Assembly: GCA_021405325.1 (NCBI GenBank)
Contig: QWII01000034.1
Location: 1 to 64,000 of the forward strand
Direction: 5' to 3'
Length of the DNA: 64,000 nucleotides
Origin: Caldilinea sp. CFX5
Lineage (GTDB): Bacteria; Chloroflexota; Anaerolineae; Caldilineales; Caldilineaceae
Part shown: positions 25,520 to 32,575 of the stretch, one piece after another
Layout of the letters: each line of letters starts with the position of its first letter
Position numbering within the stretch: position 1 is the stretch's first letter
The notes under the pieces: model-generated
The model's input: the letters and a program-made list of their open reading frames with translations, nothing else
Database searches by the model: none
What the model was told of the DNA's origin: nothing
Program-made: the position numbers and the translations under genes

Positions 25520-25600
25520 ACCCGTAGGGGCGCACCCTTGCGGTCGCCCCAGGCTTGCCAGAGAACCGTGGGGCGACCGCAAGGGTGCGCCCCTACGGGT
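25520..25600. repeat. 32-bp perfect inverted repeat between convergent genes
   Basis: Arms 25520-25551 and 25569-25600 with a 17-base loop; core GGGGCGACCGCAAGGGTGCG, shared with 2459-2543. It fills the gap between the EamA and deacetylase stops. It could terminate transcription on both sides but lacks T-runs. Confidence 0.9.
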
Positions 25601-25607
25601 GGATATT

Positions 25608-26663
25608 TTACTTTTTCGGCAGTAAGATTTCGGAGAGCGTGACAAAACTGTAGCCATTCGCAACCAGATAGTCGAGGATGCGGGGCAGGGCGTCGGCGAC
25701 AATGGGACTCATGTCGTGCATGACAATGATGGCGCCGGGGCAAACATGACGTGTGACGTGGTGGTAGACCTCATCGGCCGTGATGTCTTTGACCCAGTCG
25801 CTGCTGTCCACGGTCCAGCCGATCAGGTGGTAGCCCTCTTCTTTGCTCACGCGGATGATCGTCTCATCCAGGGCGCCAAAGGGGGCGCGGAAGTAGGGTT
25901 TGGTGGTGGAACCGGGGGCTGCCTTTTGTACCGTCTCCTCCGTGCGGTTCAGCTCATAGCGCACCGACTCTTCGTTCATCCCCTGCATGTTTTCATGGCT
26001 CCACGAGTGGTTCGCCAGTTCATGGCCGTTGCTGAGGATGTCGGCGATGATCTCCGGCTTACGCAGCACGCTAAAGCCCACGACAAAGAAGGTGGCGCGG
26101 ATGCCGCGCTGGGTAAGCATCGCCATCATCTCCTTGTTCTCCGGCACATAGCCGACATCAAAGGTGAGCGCCACCCGTTTCTGCCGGTTATCGTGGCCCA
26201 AGTAGATGCCGGAGACGCCAAAGGGCAGATCATCCAGGGTGTTGACGGTGGGTAGCGGATGCGTCCATTGCGCGGGCGGGATGCTGCCGGGGGGTAGATG
26301 GATGGTGCTGCCGGCAAAGAGCGGATTGTCTTTGTTGAGCGCTTCCAGGATTGCGAAATCGACACCACTGTATTGGGCAATATCAAAGAGGGTGTCGTTA
26401 GGCCAGAGACAGTAGGATTCCTGCCCCTGACCTCTACCGCCGTCGTTGTCGACCGGATTGCTACCGGCATGGCCGGTGTGCGCAACGGTGGCGCTTAGGC
26501 CGGTGGTGGCTGCTACACTGTTAGCCGTGCTATTGTCGAGGAGCGTAATGGCCTCGACGGGCGGTGTACTACTCCAGAGGAGGCTGATGGCTTCGACGGC
26601 CAGAAAGCCAAGCATCCCAATCCCCACCAAAATCAAGGCGATGCCAACGATGCTTTTTGACAA
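25608..26663 (-). CDS. LysM-polysaccharide deacetylase, membrane-anchored
   Basis: About 351 residues: an N-terminal membrane helix (IVGIALILVGIGMLGFLAVE), a Ser/Thr-rich spacer, a LysM-like domain (YCLWPNDTLFDIAQYSGVDF), then a NodB-type deacetylase with ALTFDVGY (catalytic Asp), NHSWSHENM (metal His pair) and FRAPFG. It likely deacetylates peptidoglycan or another surface glycan. The start is TTG at 26663 with GGAG seven bases upstream; no nearer ATG exists, and the upstream frame has no protein-like content. Confidence 0.85.
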   Translation of the reverse strand: MSKSIVGIALILVGIGMLGFLAVEAISLLWSSTPPVEAITLLDNSTANSVAATTGLSATVAHTGHAGSNPVDNDGGRGQGQESYCLWPNDTLFDIAQYSGVDFAILEALNKDNPLFAGSTIHLPPGSIPPAQWTHPLPTVNTLDDLPFGVSGIYLGHDNRQKRVALTFDVGYVPENKEMMAMLTQRGIRATFFVVGFSVLRKPEIIADILSNGHELANHSWSHENMQGMNEESVRYELNRTEETVQKAAPGSTTKPYFRAPFGALDETIIRVSKEEGYHLIGWTVDSSDWVKDITADEVYHHVTRHVCPGAIIVMHDMSPIVADALPRILDYLVANGYSFVTLSEILLPKK

Positions 26664-26833
26664 GGAAAACTCCGGTTTTATGTGGGCTGATGGTTGGTTG
26701 TCATGCAACGCATGACAGTTACTATTGTACCAGAAAAAGATTCGGGAAACAAAGTTGCTGAATGGCGCGGGATGGATTTCAAGTTGGCGGCGAATTTTTA
26801 CGGCAGCAGCAGGGTGCAACACTTGCTGATCAA

Positions 26834-28147
26834 TCATGCCGCCAACGACGGTGGCTGCCAACCGCCAAAGCGTTCTTCCAAATAGGCGGCGACCGCCAGC
26901 GCCACATCGTCATGCCAGGGCCGCGCCACCACCTGCACCCCCACCGGCAGACCATCCGTCGTCGCGCCGGTGCGCACCACCACGGCCGGGTAGCCCGTGA
27001 GGCTATAGGCCAAAGTGTAGGCAATGCCCCCCTCACGCTGCCCGTGCGGCTGGGCGGGGCGTTCAATGGCCGGCGTGATAATGACATCGAACTCTTTCAT
27101 AAAACCAATCAGCCCACGCCGGAAACGATCCCACTGAAAGAGATGGCGCTCGACCGCTTCGCTGCTCAAGACAAACTCCCCATCGGGGAGCCATTCGTCC
27201 CACGATTCGGATTCGGGGCGACGCCAGTAATCACGGGTAATGGCATAGCTCTCGCCAATGTGGGGTGGCAGCCGCTCTTCGACCACTGCCACTGCCGCTG
27301 TTAACGCTTGCGCCGCCGTGATTGTCGCTTCTTTACAGACCGGATCGGGGCTGGCGTCCTCATGTTCAGTATAAAAGGCGACGCGCAAAGGATGTAAGGA
27401 AACCGTCCGCCAATCGCCCAACGCCATGGGGACGACACTGGCGTCCACCCAATCTACACCCTGGATCACCTCTAAGGCCAGGGCTAAATCGGCGACCGAG
27501 CGGGCCAGCGGGCCGATCACGGTGCGCGGGTCATTCATAACGCTGATCCGCGGAAAATGGCCGGTCAACGGCACGCGTCCGGTCGTCGGTTTCAAGCCGG
27601 CCACGCCGCAAGCATGCGCCGGCGTGCGAATGCTGCCGCCTGAATCACTGCCCAGCCCCAGCGGTGAGCCGCCGGCGGCAATCAGTGCCGCTTCCCCGCT
27701 GCTGCTGCCGGAAGGGCTGTAGGCCAAATTGTAGGGATTGTTGGTGCGCCCATAAACAGGATTGTCTACAACGACATTGGTCTTGCCCAGCATGATCGCA
27801 CCGGCCTGTCGCAGACGCGCCACCACGGTCGCATCCTTGGCCGGTACATAGGTGCGATACTTTTCATTGCCCGCGGTACAGATGACACCGGCGGTCTCGA
27901 TCCAATCCTTGACGGTGAAGGGCACGCCGTGCAACGGGCCGCGTAACTGACCACGGGCCAGATCAGCGTCGGCTGCCGCCGCCTCAGCCAGCGCCTGTTC
28001 GGCGGTCAGTTGGACAACGGCATTGATTTGTGGGTTCACGGCGGCAATGCGCGTCAGATGCGCCTCTACCACCTGCTGGGCTGTAAATTCACGGTTGCGA
28101 ATTTTTTCCGCCAACGCCGTTGCGCTGAGAAAGGTCAATGACTCCAT
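26834..28147 (-). CDS. Amidase (amidase signature family)
   Basis: A 437-residue enzyme. Catalytic Lys80 is in PFTVKDWIE, the cis-Ser is in SGSSSG (about residue 149) and the nucleophile Ser172 in GGSIRTPA. It hydrolyses amides such as indoleacetamide, nicotinamide-like compounds or Glu-tRNA-type substrates; a lone copy without gatB/gatC suggests a catabolic amidase. ATG at 28147 is preceded by GGAAGGAG. The frame open to 28207 lacks a ribosome site. Confidence 0.88.
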   Translation of the reverse strand: MESLTFLSATALAEKIRNREFTAQQVVEAHLTRIAAVNPQINAVVQLTAEQALAEAAAADADLARGQLRGPLHGVPFTVKDWIETAGVICTAGNEKYRTYVPAKDATVVARLRQAGAIMLGKTNVVVDNPVYGRTNNPYNLAYSPSGSSSGEAALIAAGGSPLGLGSDSGGSIRTPAHACGVAGLKPTTGRVPLTGHFPRISVMNDPRTVIGPLARSVADLALALEVIQGVDWVDASVVPMALGDWRTVSLHPLRVAFYTEHEDASPDPVCKEATITAAQALTAAVAVVEERLPPHIGESYAITRDYWRRPESESWDEWLPDGEFVLSSEAVERHLFQWDRFRRGLIGFMKEFDVIITPAIERPAQPHGQREGGIAYTLAYSLTGYPAVVVRTGATTDGLPVGVQVVARPWHDDVALAVAAYLEERFGGWQPPSLAA

Positions 28148-28284
28148 CCGGCTGCTCCTTCCTGAAAGCTGACAAAACTGATTTGACGCTCCCGATCTTG
28201 CCCGCACTTTATGAAACAGGCAACAACGTTTTGGTATCTTTCCAAGTGGCCTTTACGCCTGCCTTTTTACGCTGATGGGAAAAT

Positions 28285-28352
28285 AACAAGGATTTCACCG
28301 ATTACGCAGATTCACAAATAGAAAAATCGGTGAAATCGGTGAAATCCTTGTT
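28285..28352. repeat. Imperfect inverted repeat GGATTTCACCGATT / AATCGGTGAAATCC
   Basis: AACAAGGATTTCACCGATT at 28285-28303 pairs with the 3' part at 28334-28352, with an extra direct copy of AATCGGTGA in between. It belongs to the GATTACGCAGATT family. The gap 28148-28509 holds only this and the next repeat. Confidence 0.8.
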
Positions 28353-28404
28353 GCATTTTCATCGTTTGTGGTGTCGCCAAGATATGTGGCCTGTTCTGTA
28401 GATC

Positions 28405-28470
28405 ATCACAGATTACGCAGATTACGCAGATGAAAGAACAAGAAAACTCTGTGCAATCTGCGTAATCTTT
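28405..28470. repeat. Imperfect inverted repeat CAGATTACGCAGATT
   Basis: Tandem CAGATTACG units at 28408-28430 are partly complementary to CTGTGCAATCTGCGTAATC at 28449-28467. Same family as 16694-16763. Confidence 0.75.
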
Positions 28471-28509
28471 GAGCAAAAGCTGATTTTCATTGTTTGCGGT
28501 GACCCCGAT

Positions 28510-29103
28510 TCATGTGGCCTGATATGGTTGCTTGACCCCCCGATCTGCCGAGAGTGAGCGTGTTGTGCGTTCGGTCAAGCGGAGAAGGGCGTCGGCCAGA
28601 TGGGCATCCTGGATATTATAATCACCCCGTTCGACGCGCAAGAGATGCGCTTCAAGCAAAACCTCGGCATGGGTCACGCCAACCGGCGGCTCAAATTTGT
28701 AACAGGCCAGTTCGAGTAACTGCCCCAGCGGGTCGCGGAAATAGATTGAGTCCATAAAGCCGCGATCTTTGTTCCCGCTGTGGTGGATGCCCCGTTCGTC
28801 CAATCGTTTGGCAACCTGTGTGTAGGTCGCCCGTGAAACGGAAAAGGCAATATGGTGCAGATTGCCGATGCCTTCGGGATTGGGTGTCGGGTCGGGTTTG
28901 CGATTTTCGTTGGTAAAGACGGTGATGGTGGTGCGACCATCGCCGGCATCAAAATAGAGATGATTTTCGGCAGGGACATCAAGATTGGGCTGTTCAAAGA
29001 TGAAGGGCATCCCCAGTACCCCTTCCCAAAAGTCAATCGAACTCTGGCGGTCGGCGCCGACTAGCGTGATGTGATGGACGCCCTGGGTTTGGATCTTCTG
29101 CAT
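28510..29103 (-). CDS. VOC-family (glyoxalase/dioxygenase-like) protein
   Basis: A 197-residue protein with two beta-alpha-beta modules. Likely metal ligands are in GVHHITLV, NLHHIAFSV and QLLELACY, the His-His-Glu pattern of extradiol dioxygenases and glyoxalases. Residues ~145-197 form a variable tail. It resembles MhqO-like ring-cleavage proteins; the substrate is unknown. AAAGGGAG precedes the ATG. Confidence 0.85.
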   Translation of the reverse strand: MQKIQTQGVHHITLVGADRQSSIDFWEGVLGMPFIFEQPNLDVPAENHLYFDAGDGRTTITVFTNENRKPDPTPNPEGIGNLHHIAFSVSRATYTQVAKRLDERGIHHSGNKDRGFMDSIYFRDPLGQLLELACYKFEPPVGVTHAEVLLEAHLLRVERGDYNIQDAHLADALLRLTERTTRSLSADRGVKQPYQAT

Positions 29104-29320
29104 AAGTCACTCTCCCTTTGGTTTTTCCGACAAAGCTGGGCTACATGAATGTTGGCTCACAGAGAAGTGCGCACAGGTAATGATACACTATACGCCATCA
29201 TAGAGACAGTGACGGTTGCCTCCCATTCAATTTCATAACTCTCCTGTCCGATCAACCAACCGTTTTGCTGGCGCGTGTCGGCCTTGTTCGCCACGCCTTG
29301 TTCACTATGGAGGTGGATTC

Positions 29321-30379
29321 ATGACAACCAAACTAAACCGACGGACTTTGTTACAACTTTCGGCGCTGGCTGGTGTTGGCGGGGTGTTGGCCGCCTGCTC
29401 GTCACCGCTGGTCGAAGAGGCGGTCTACCAGGGGACAGAGAAAGCGCCCGTCGCCGCCAATCCTGCGGCCAGTACAGCCGCCACCAGCCACGAACTCGTT
29501 ACCCAGATCGCCGATGCCGCCACCCAGTTTTTGAACGGGCTGACCGCTGAGCAACGCACCACCGCCGGCTATGCCATTACCGACCCCGAATATCTGCGCT
29601 GGCATTGGACCACCACCCGCACCTTCCCGCGCAACGGGGTTGCCTTGTATGATCTGGACGCCGGTCAGCAAACGGCGGCCTATGCCCTGTTGCGCGCCAG
29701 CGTCTCCGAAGCCGGTTTTCAAAAATCGCTGGACATCATGCAATTGCAACCGGAGATCGGCGGCGACCCGCTCAACTACTACGTGACCATCTTCGGCGCC
29801 CCCGGCGATCCAACTTGGGGCTGGCGCTTTGAGGGCCATCACCTCTCGCGCCGCTTCACCATTGCCGGCGACAAGATCACCATTACGCCGTTCTTTCATG
29901 GCGTCTGGCCGACGGTCAGTGAAGCCGGCAAAGTAATCATGCAGCGGGAGGAGTGGGCCGCGCGTGAATTGGTGCGTTCGCTCGATGACAAAGCCCGTAG
30001 CGCAGTGATCTTTCAGGAACAGTCATTGACCCGTCATGTCACTTGGGATCAGAACTATGTCCAGCCGCTCGACCCGGTGGGGGCGCCGCTGGCGACGCTC
30101 AATAACGATCAACAAGCGCTGGCCATGGAAATCCTTCACGCCTGGATGGCAACCCAAGCCGAACCAATCGCCAAGGTTCACCTTGACCGCATTGAGGCTG
30201 CTGGGCCAGAGAATTTGCGCTTTGGCTGGGCAGGATCGCTAGAAGAGCGTCGCCCCCATTACTACCGTATTCAGGGGCCAACCTTTCTGCTGGAATATGA
30301 CAATACGCGCAATGGCAGCACCCATATCCACAGCGTCTGGCGGGTCTTTGACGAGGATTTTGGGCAAGGGTTAATTTAA
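29321..30379 (+). CDS. DUF3500 lipoprotein with Tat signal
   Basis: A 352-residue protein. The N-terminus LNRRTLLQLSALAGVGGVLAAC combines a twin-arginine motif and a lipobox, so it is probably exported folded and lipidated. The rest matches DUF3500: YVTIFGAPGD, WGWRFEGHHLS, GVWPTVSE and a C-terminal IHSVWRVFDEDFG. Function unknown; conserved His and Glu suggest metal binding. ATG at 29321 has a near-perfect GGAGGTGG site, excluding the longer frame from 29216. Confidence 0.85.
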   Translation: MTTKLNRRTLLQLSALAGVGGVLAACSSPLVEEAVYQGTEKAPVAANPAASTAATSHELVTQIADAATQFLNGLTAEQRTTAGYAITDPEYLRWHWTTTRTFPRNGVALYDLDAGQQTAAYALLRASVSEAGFQKSLDIMQLQPEIGGDPLNYYVTIFGAPGDPTWGWRFEGHHLSRRFTIAGDKITITPFFHGVWPTVSEAGKVIMQREEWAARELVRSLDDKARSAVIFQEQSLTRHVTWDQNYVQPLDPVGAPLATLNNDQQALAMEILHAWMATQAEPIAKVHLDRIEAAGPENLRFGWAGSLEERRPHYYRIQGPTFLLEYDNTRNGSTHIHSVWRVFDEDFGQGLI

Positions 30380-30435
30380 GAGATAGAGAGATAGAGAGAT
30401 ACCTATCTGAATCTCTCTATCTCTCTATCTCTTAA
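30376..30435. repeat. 25-bp perfect inverted repeat built from GAGATA units
   Basis: Arms 30376-30400 and 30411-30435 consist of AGAGATAG units and their complement. The left arm contains the DUF3500 stop codon. It may act as a 3' stabiliser between this gene and the MsrQ-like gene. Confidence 0.88.
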
Positions 30436-30466
30436 TCTCCCCAACTGCCGGGAAAGAGATGCGTAG

Positions 30467-31057
30467 ATGAAACATCCTTGGTTGCGCAGCGTCGTTCATG
30501 CCGTCGGTTTGCTGCCGTTGGTCTGGATGGTGGGCGACTTTTTGCTTCATCTGGAGAGCTATAGCGCCAACCGGGCATTGATGTTGCGTTCCGGCTCGGT
30601 GGGATTGATCCTGCTGGTGGCAGCCTTTGCGGTTTCGCCGCTGGCCTGGTGGTTGCGCCAGCCGGTGTTGGTGCAGCCGCGCCGCGCCTTGGGGCTGTAT
30701 GGTTTCCTCTTTGTTTGTATCCATTTCTTGACTTATGCCTGGTTGGACAACAACTTCATGCTTGCTCTCATGATCCGCGACTTGGGCGAACGGCAGGCGA
30801 TGAGCGTCGGCTTGCTCGCCTTCGCCCTGCTCATCCCGCTGGCGCTCACCTCGACGGATGGCTGGCAACGGCGGCTGGGTAAACGCTGGCGACGGCTGCA
30901 CCAATTGGTCTATCTGGCGCTGCCGCTCAGTGTGCTGCACTATTTCTGGCTGGATCGCGACATTGTCACATGGCCGGTCATTTTTGCAGGAATTGTGGGG
31001 GTATTGTTATTCTTGCGACTGCCGGGGGTACGAAAGCGGTTTAGGGTGCGCAATTAA
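30467..31057 (+). CDS. MsrQ/YedZ-like ferric-reductase-type membrane protein
   Basis: A 196-residue protein with about six membrane helices and conserved haem-ligand histidines in VCIHFLTY and RRLHQLVYLALPLSVLHYFW. It matches the ferric reductase-like transmembrane domain of MsrQ, which normally feeds electrons to the periplasmic methionine sulfoxide reductase MsrP. No msrP is next to it. The preceding DUF3500 lipoprotein could be a partner (inference from spacing). Confidence 0.8.
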   Translation: MKHPWLRSVVHAVGLLPLVWMVGDFLLHLESYSANRALMLRSGSVGLILLVAAFAVSPLAWWLRQPVLVQPRRALGLYGFLFVCIHFLTYAWLDNNFMLALMIRDLGERQAMSVGLLAFALLIPLALTSTDGWQRRLGKRWRRLHQLVYLALPLSVLHYFWLDRDIVTWPVIFAGIVGVLLFLRLPGVRKRFRVRN

Positions 31058-31094
31058 TGAGAACTTACTTGCACAATTACCCCTTATTGTCAAG

Positions 31095-31124
31095 CTTGAA
31101 TAGCGCTTTCAAGATGTATATGTT
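31095..31124 (+). promoter_or_regulatory. Candidate promoter with dyad operator for the RNA-repair operon
   Basis: The dyad CTTGAA-N7-TTCAAG (31095-31113) overlaps a possible -35 (TTGAAT, 31096-31101); TATGTT at 31119-31124 is 17 bases further on. This would start transcription about 35 bases before hen1. The -10 is weak, so the call rests mainly on the dyad and its place. Confidence 0.4.
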
Positions 31125-31165
31125 CGATTTGTAGGAACGCACACAGAAAAGGGTTTACTCCATCC

Positions 31166-32575
31166 GTGTTATTGACCATTACCACTACATACCAACCGGC
31201 CACCGATTTGGGCTATCTGCTCTATAAACATCCGGCCCGTGTCCAGCGCTTTGAGCTGAACTTTGGGCAGGCGCATGTTTTCTACCCGGAAGCAACGGCG
31301 ACGCGCTGTACGGCGGCGCTGCTGCTCGACATCGACCCGGTGGGGCTGGTGCGGCGGGGGGCTGAGAGCGGCGGCTTTGCATTGGCCCAATATGTCAATG
31401 ATCGACCCTATGTCGCCTCTTCGTTGTTGAGCGTGGCGATTGGCGAGGTCTATGGTTCGGCATTGGCCGGTACCTGTCGTGATCGTCCCGAACTGGCCGA
31501 AACGCCCATTCCGTTGACGGCGGTGCTGGCGGTTGTGCCTGCGCGCGGTGGCGAAGATCTGCTCTATCGTCTCTTTGCGCCGCTTGGCTATACCGTCACT
31601 GCTCAACGCCACCCGCTGGATGTGACCTTTCCGGCATGGGGTGAAAGTGTCTATTACACTGTGACCTTGCGCGCCACCGTGCGTTTGCATGAATTGCTTT
31701 CCCATCTCTATGTTCTGATTCCCGTATTGGACGATGACAAGCATTATTATGTCGGCAATGAGGAAGTCGAGAAGCTCTTGCGACATGGCGCCGGCTGGTT
31801 GGCGACCCATCCGGCGCGTGAGTTGATTACCCAGCGCTATTTACGCCATCAACGTAGCCTCAAGCGCGCGGCGCTGGCCCGTCTGGTGGAAGAGACGCCG
31901 CAGGTGGACGAGGCCGATAGTACACAGGATGCCGAAGAAGAACGCATCGAAACCCAAGTGCAGGAGCGTCAGGCCACCCTGCATGAGCTGCGGTTAGACG
32001 CTGTCCTGGCCGCGCTGAAAGCGGCCGGCGCCCAACGCGTGCTGGATTTGGGCTGTGGCGAGGGGCGCTTGCTGGCGCTTTTGTTGAAGGAGAAAAGCTT
32101 CACCACCATTCTCGGCGCCGATGTTTCAACACGCGCCCTGGAAATCGCCGCCGACCGTTTGCACCTGGATCGCCTGCCGCCACGACAACGGGAGCGCATC
32201 ACCTTGCTGCATAGCTCGTTGATCTACCGGGATGAGCGGCTGGCCGGGTTTGACGCCGCCGCGATCGTCGAAGTGATCGAACATCTCGATCCGCCCCGGC
32301 TGGCGGCTTTTGAACGGGTGTTGTTCGAGTGTGCGCGCCCGCAAACGGTGGTGTTGACCACGCCCAACGCCGAGTACAATGTCATGTGGCCGACGCTACC
32401 GGCGGGGCGCTTCCGCCATCGCGATCACCGTTTTGAATGGACTCGCGCCGAGTTTGCCGCCTGGTGTCAACAGGTCGCCGACCGCTTCGGCTATAGCGTC
32501 ACCCTGGCGCCGATTGGGCCGGTGGACGAAACGGTTGGCGCGCCCAGCCAGATGGGAGTCTTTACCCGCTTATGA
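31166..32575 (+). CDS. hen1: Hen1 RNA 3'-terminal 2'-O-methyltransferase
   Basis: A 469-residue bacterial Hen1. The N-terminal ~240 residues start MLLTITTTYQPATDLGYLLYKHP, the conserved region that helps Pnkp ligation. The C-terminal methyltransferase has VLDLGCGEG for AdoMet and EVIEHL (Glu369, Glu372, His373) plus HRDHRFEW for the catalytic metal. It methylates the 2'-OH at a broken RNA 3' end before Pnkp seals it, which blocks recutting at the same place. The start is GTG at 31166. Its stop overlaps the pnkp start. Confidence 0.95.
   Translation: MLLTITTTYQPATDLGYLLYKHPARVQRFELNFGQAHVFYPEATATRCTAALLLDIDPVGLVRRGAESGGFALAQYVNDRPYVASSLLSVAIGEVYGSALAGTCRDRPELAETPIPLTAVLAVVPARGGEDLLYRLFAPLGYTVTAQRHPLDVTFPAWGESVYYTVTLRATVRLHELLSHLYVLIPVLDDDKHYYVGNEEVEKLLRHGAGWLATHPARELITQRYLRHQRSLKRAALARLVEETPQVDEADSTQDAEEERIETQVQERQATLHELRLDAVLAALKAAGAQRVLDLGCGEGRLLALLLKEKSFTTILGADVSTRALEIAADRLHLDRLPPRQRERITLLHSSLIYRDERLAGFDAAAIVEVIEHLDPPRLAAFERVLFECARPQTVVLTTPNAEYNVMWPTLPAGRFRHRDHRFEWTRAEFAAWCQQVADRFGYSVTLAPIGPVDETVGAPSQMGVFTRL

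Noticed and set aside
26762..27304. A 180-codon plus-strand open frame opposite the amidase
   Set aside because: It is the complement of a conserved enzyme, with no ribosome site and no family features.
30376..30435. Intrinsic terminator after the DUF3500 gene
   Set aside because: The stem is AT/GA-rich with no T-run, and the next gene follows at once. It is better described as a repeat.
31169..31810. A 213-codon minus-strand open frame opposite hen1
   Set aside because: It is antisense to the conserved N-terminal part of Hen1, rich in Gln/Arg.
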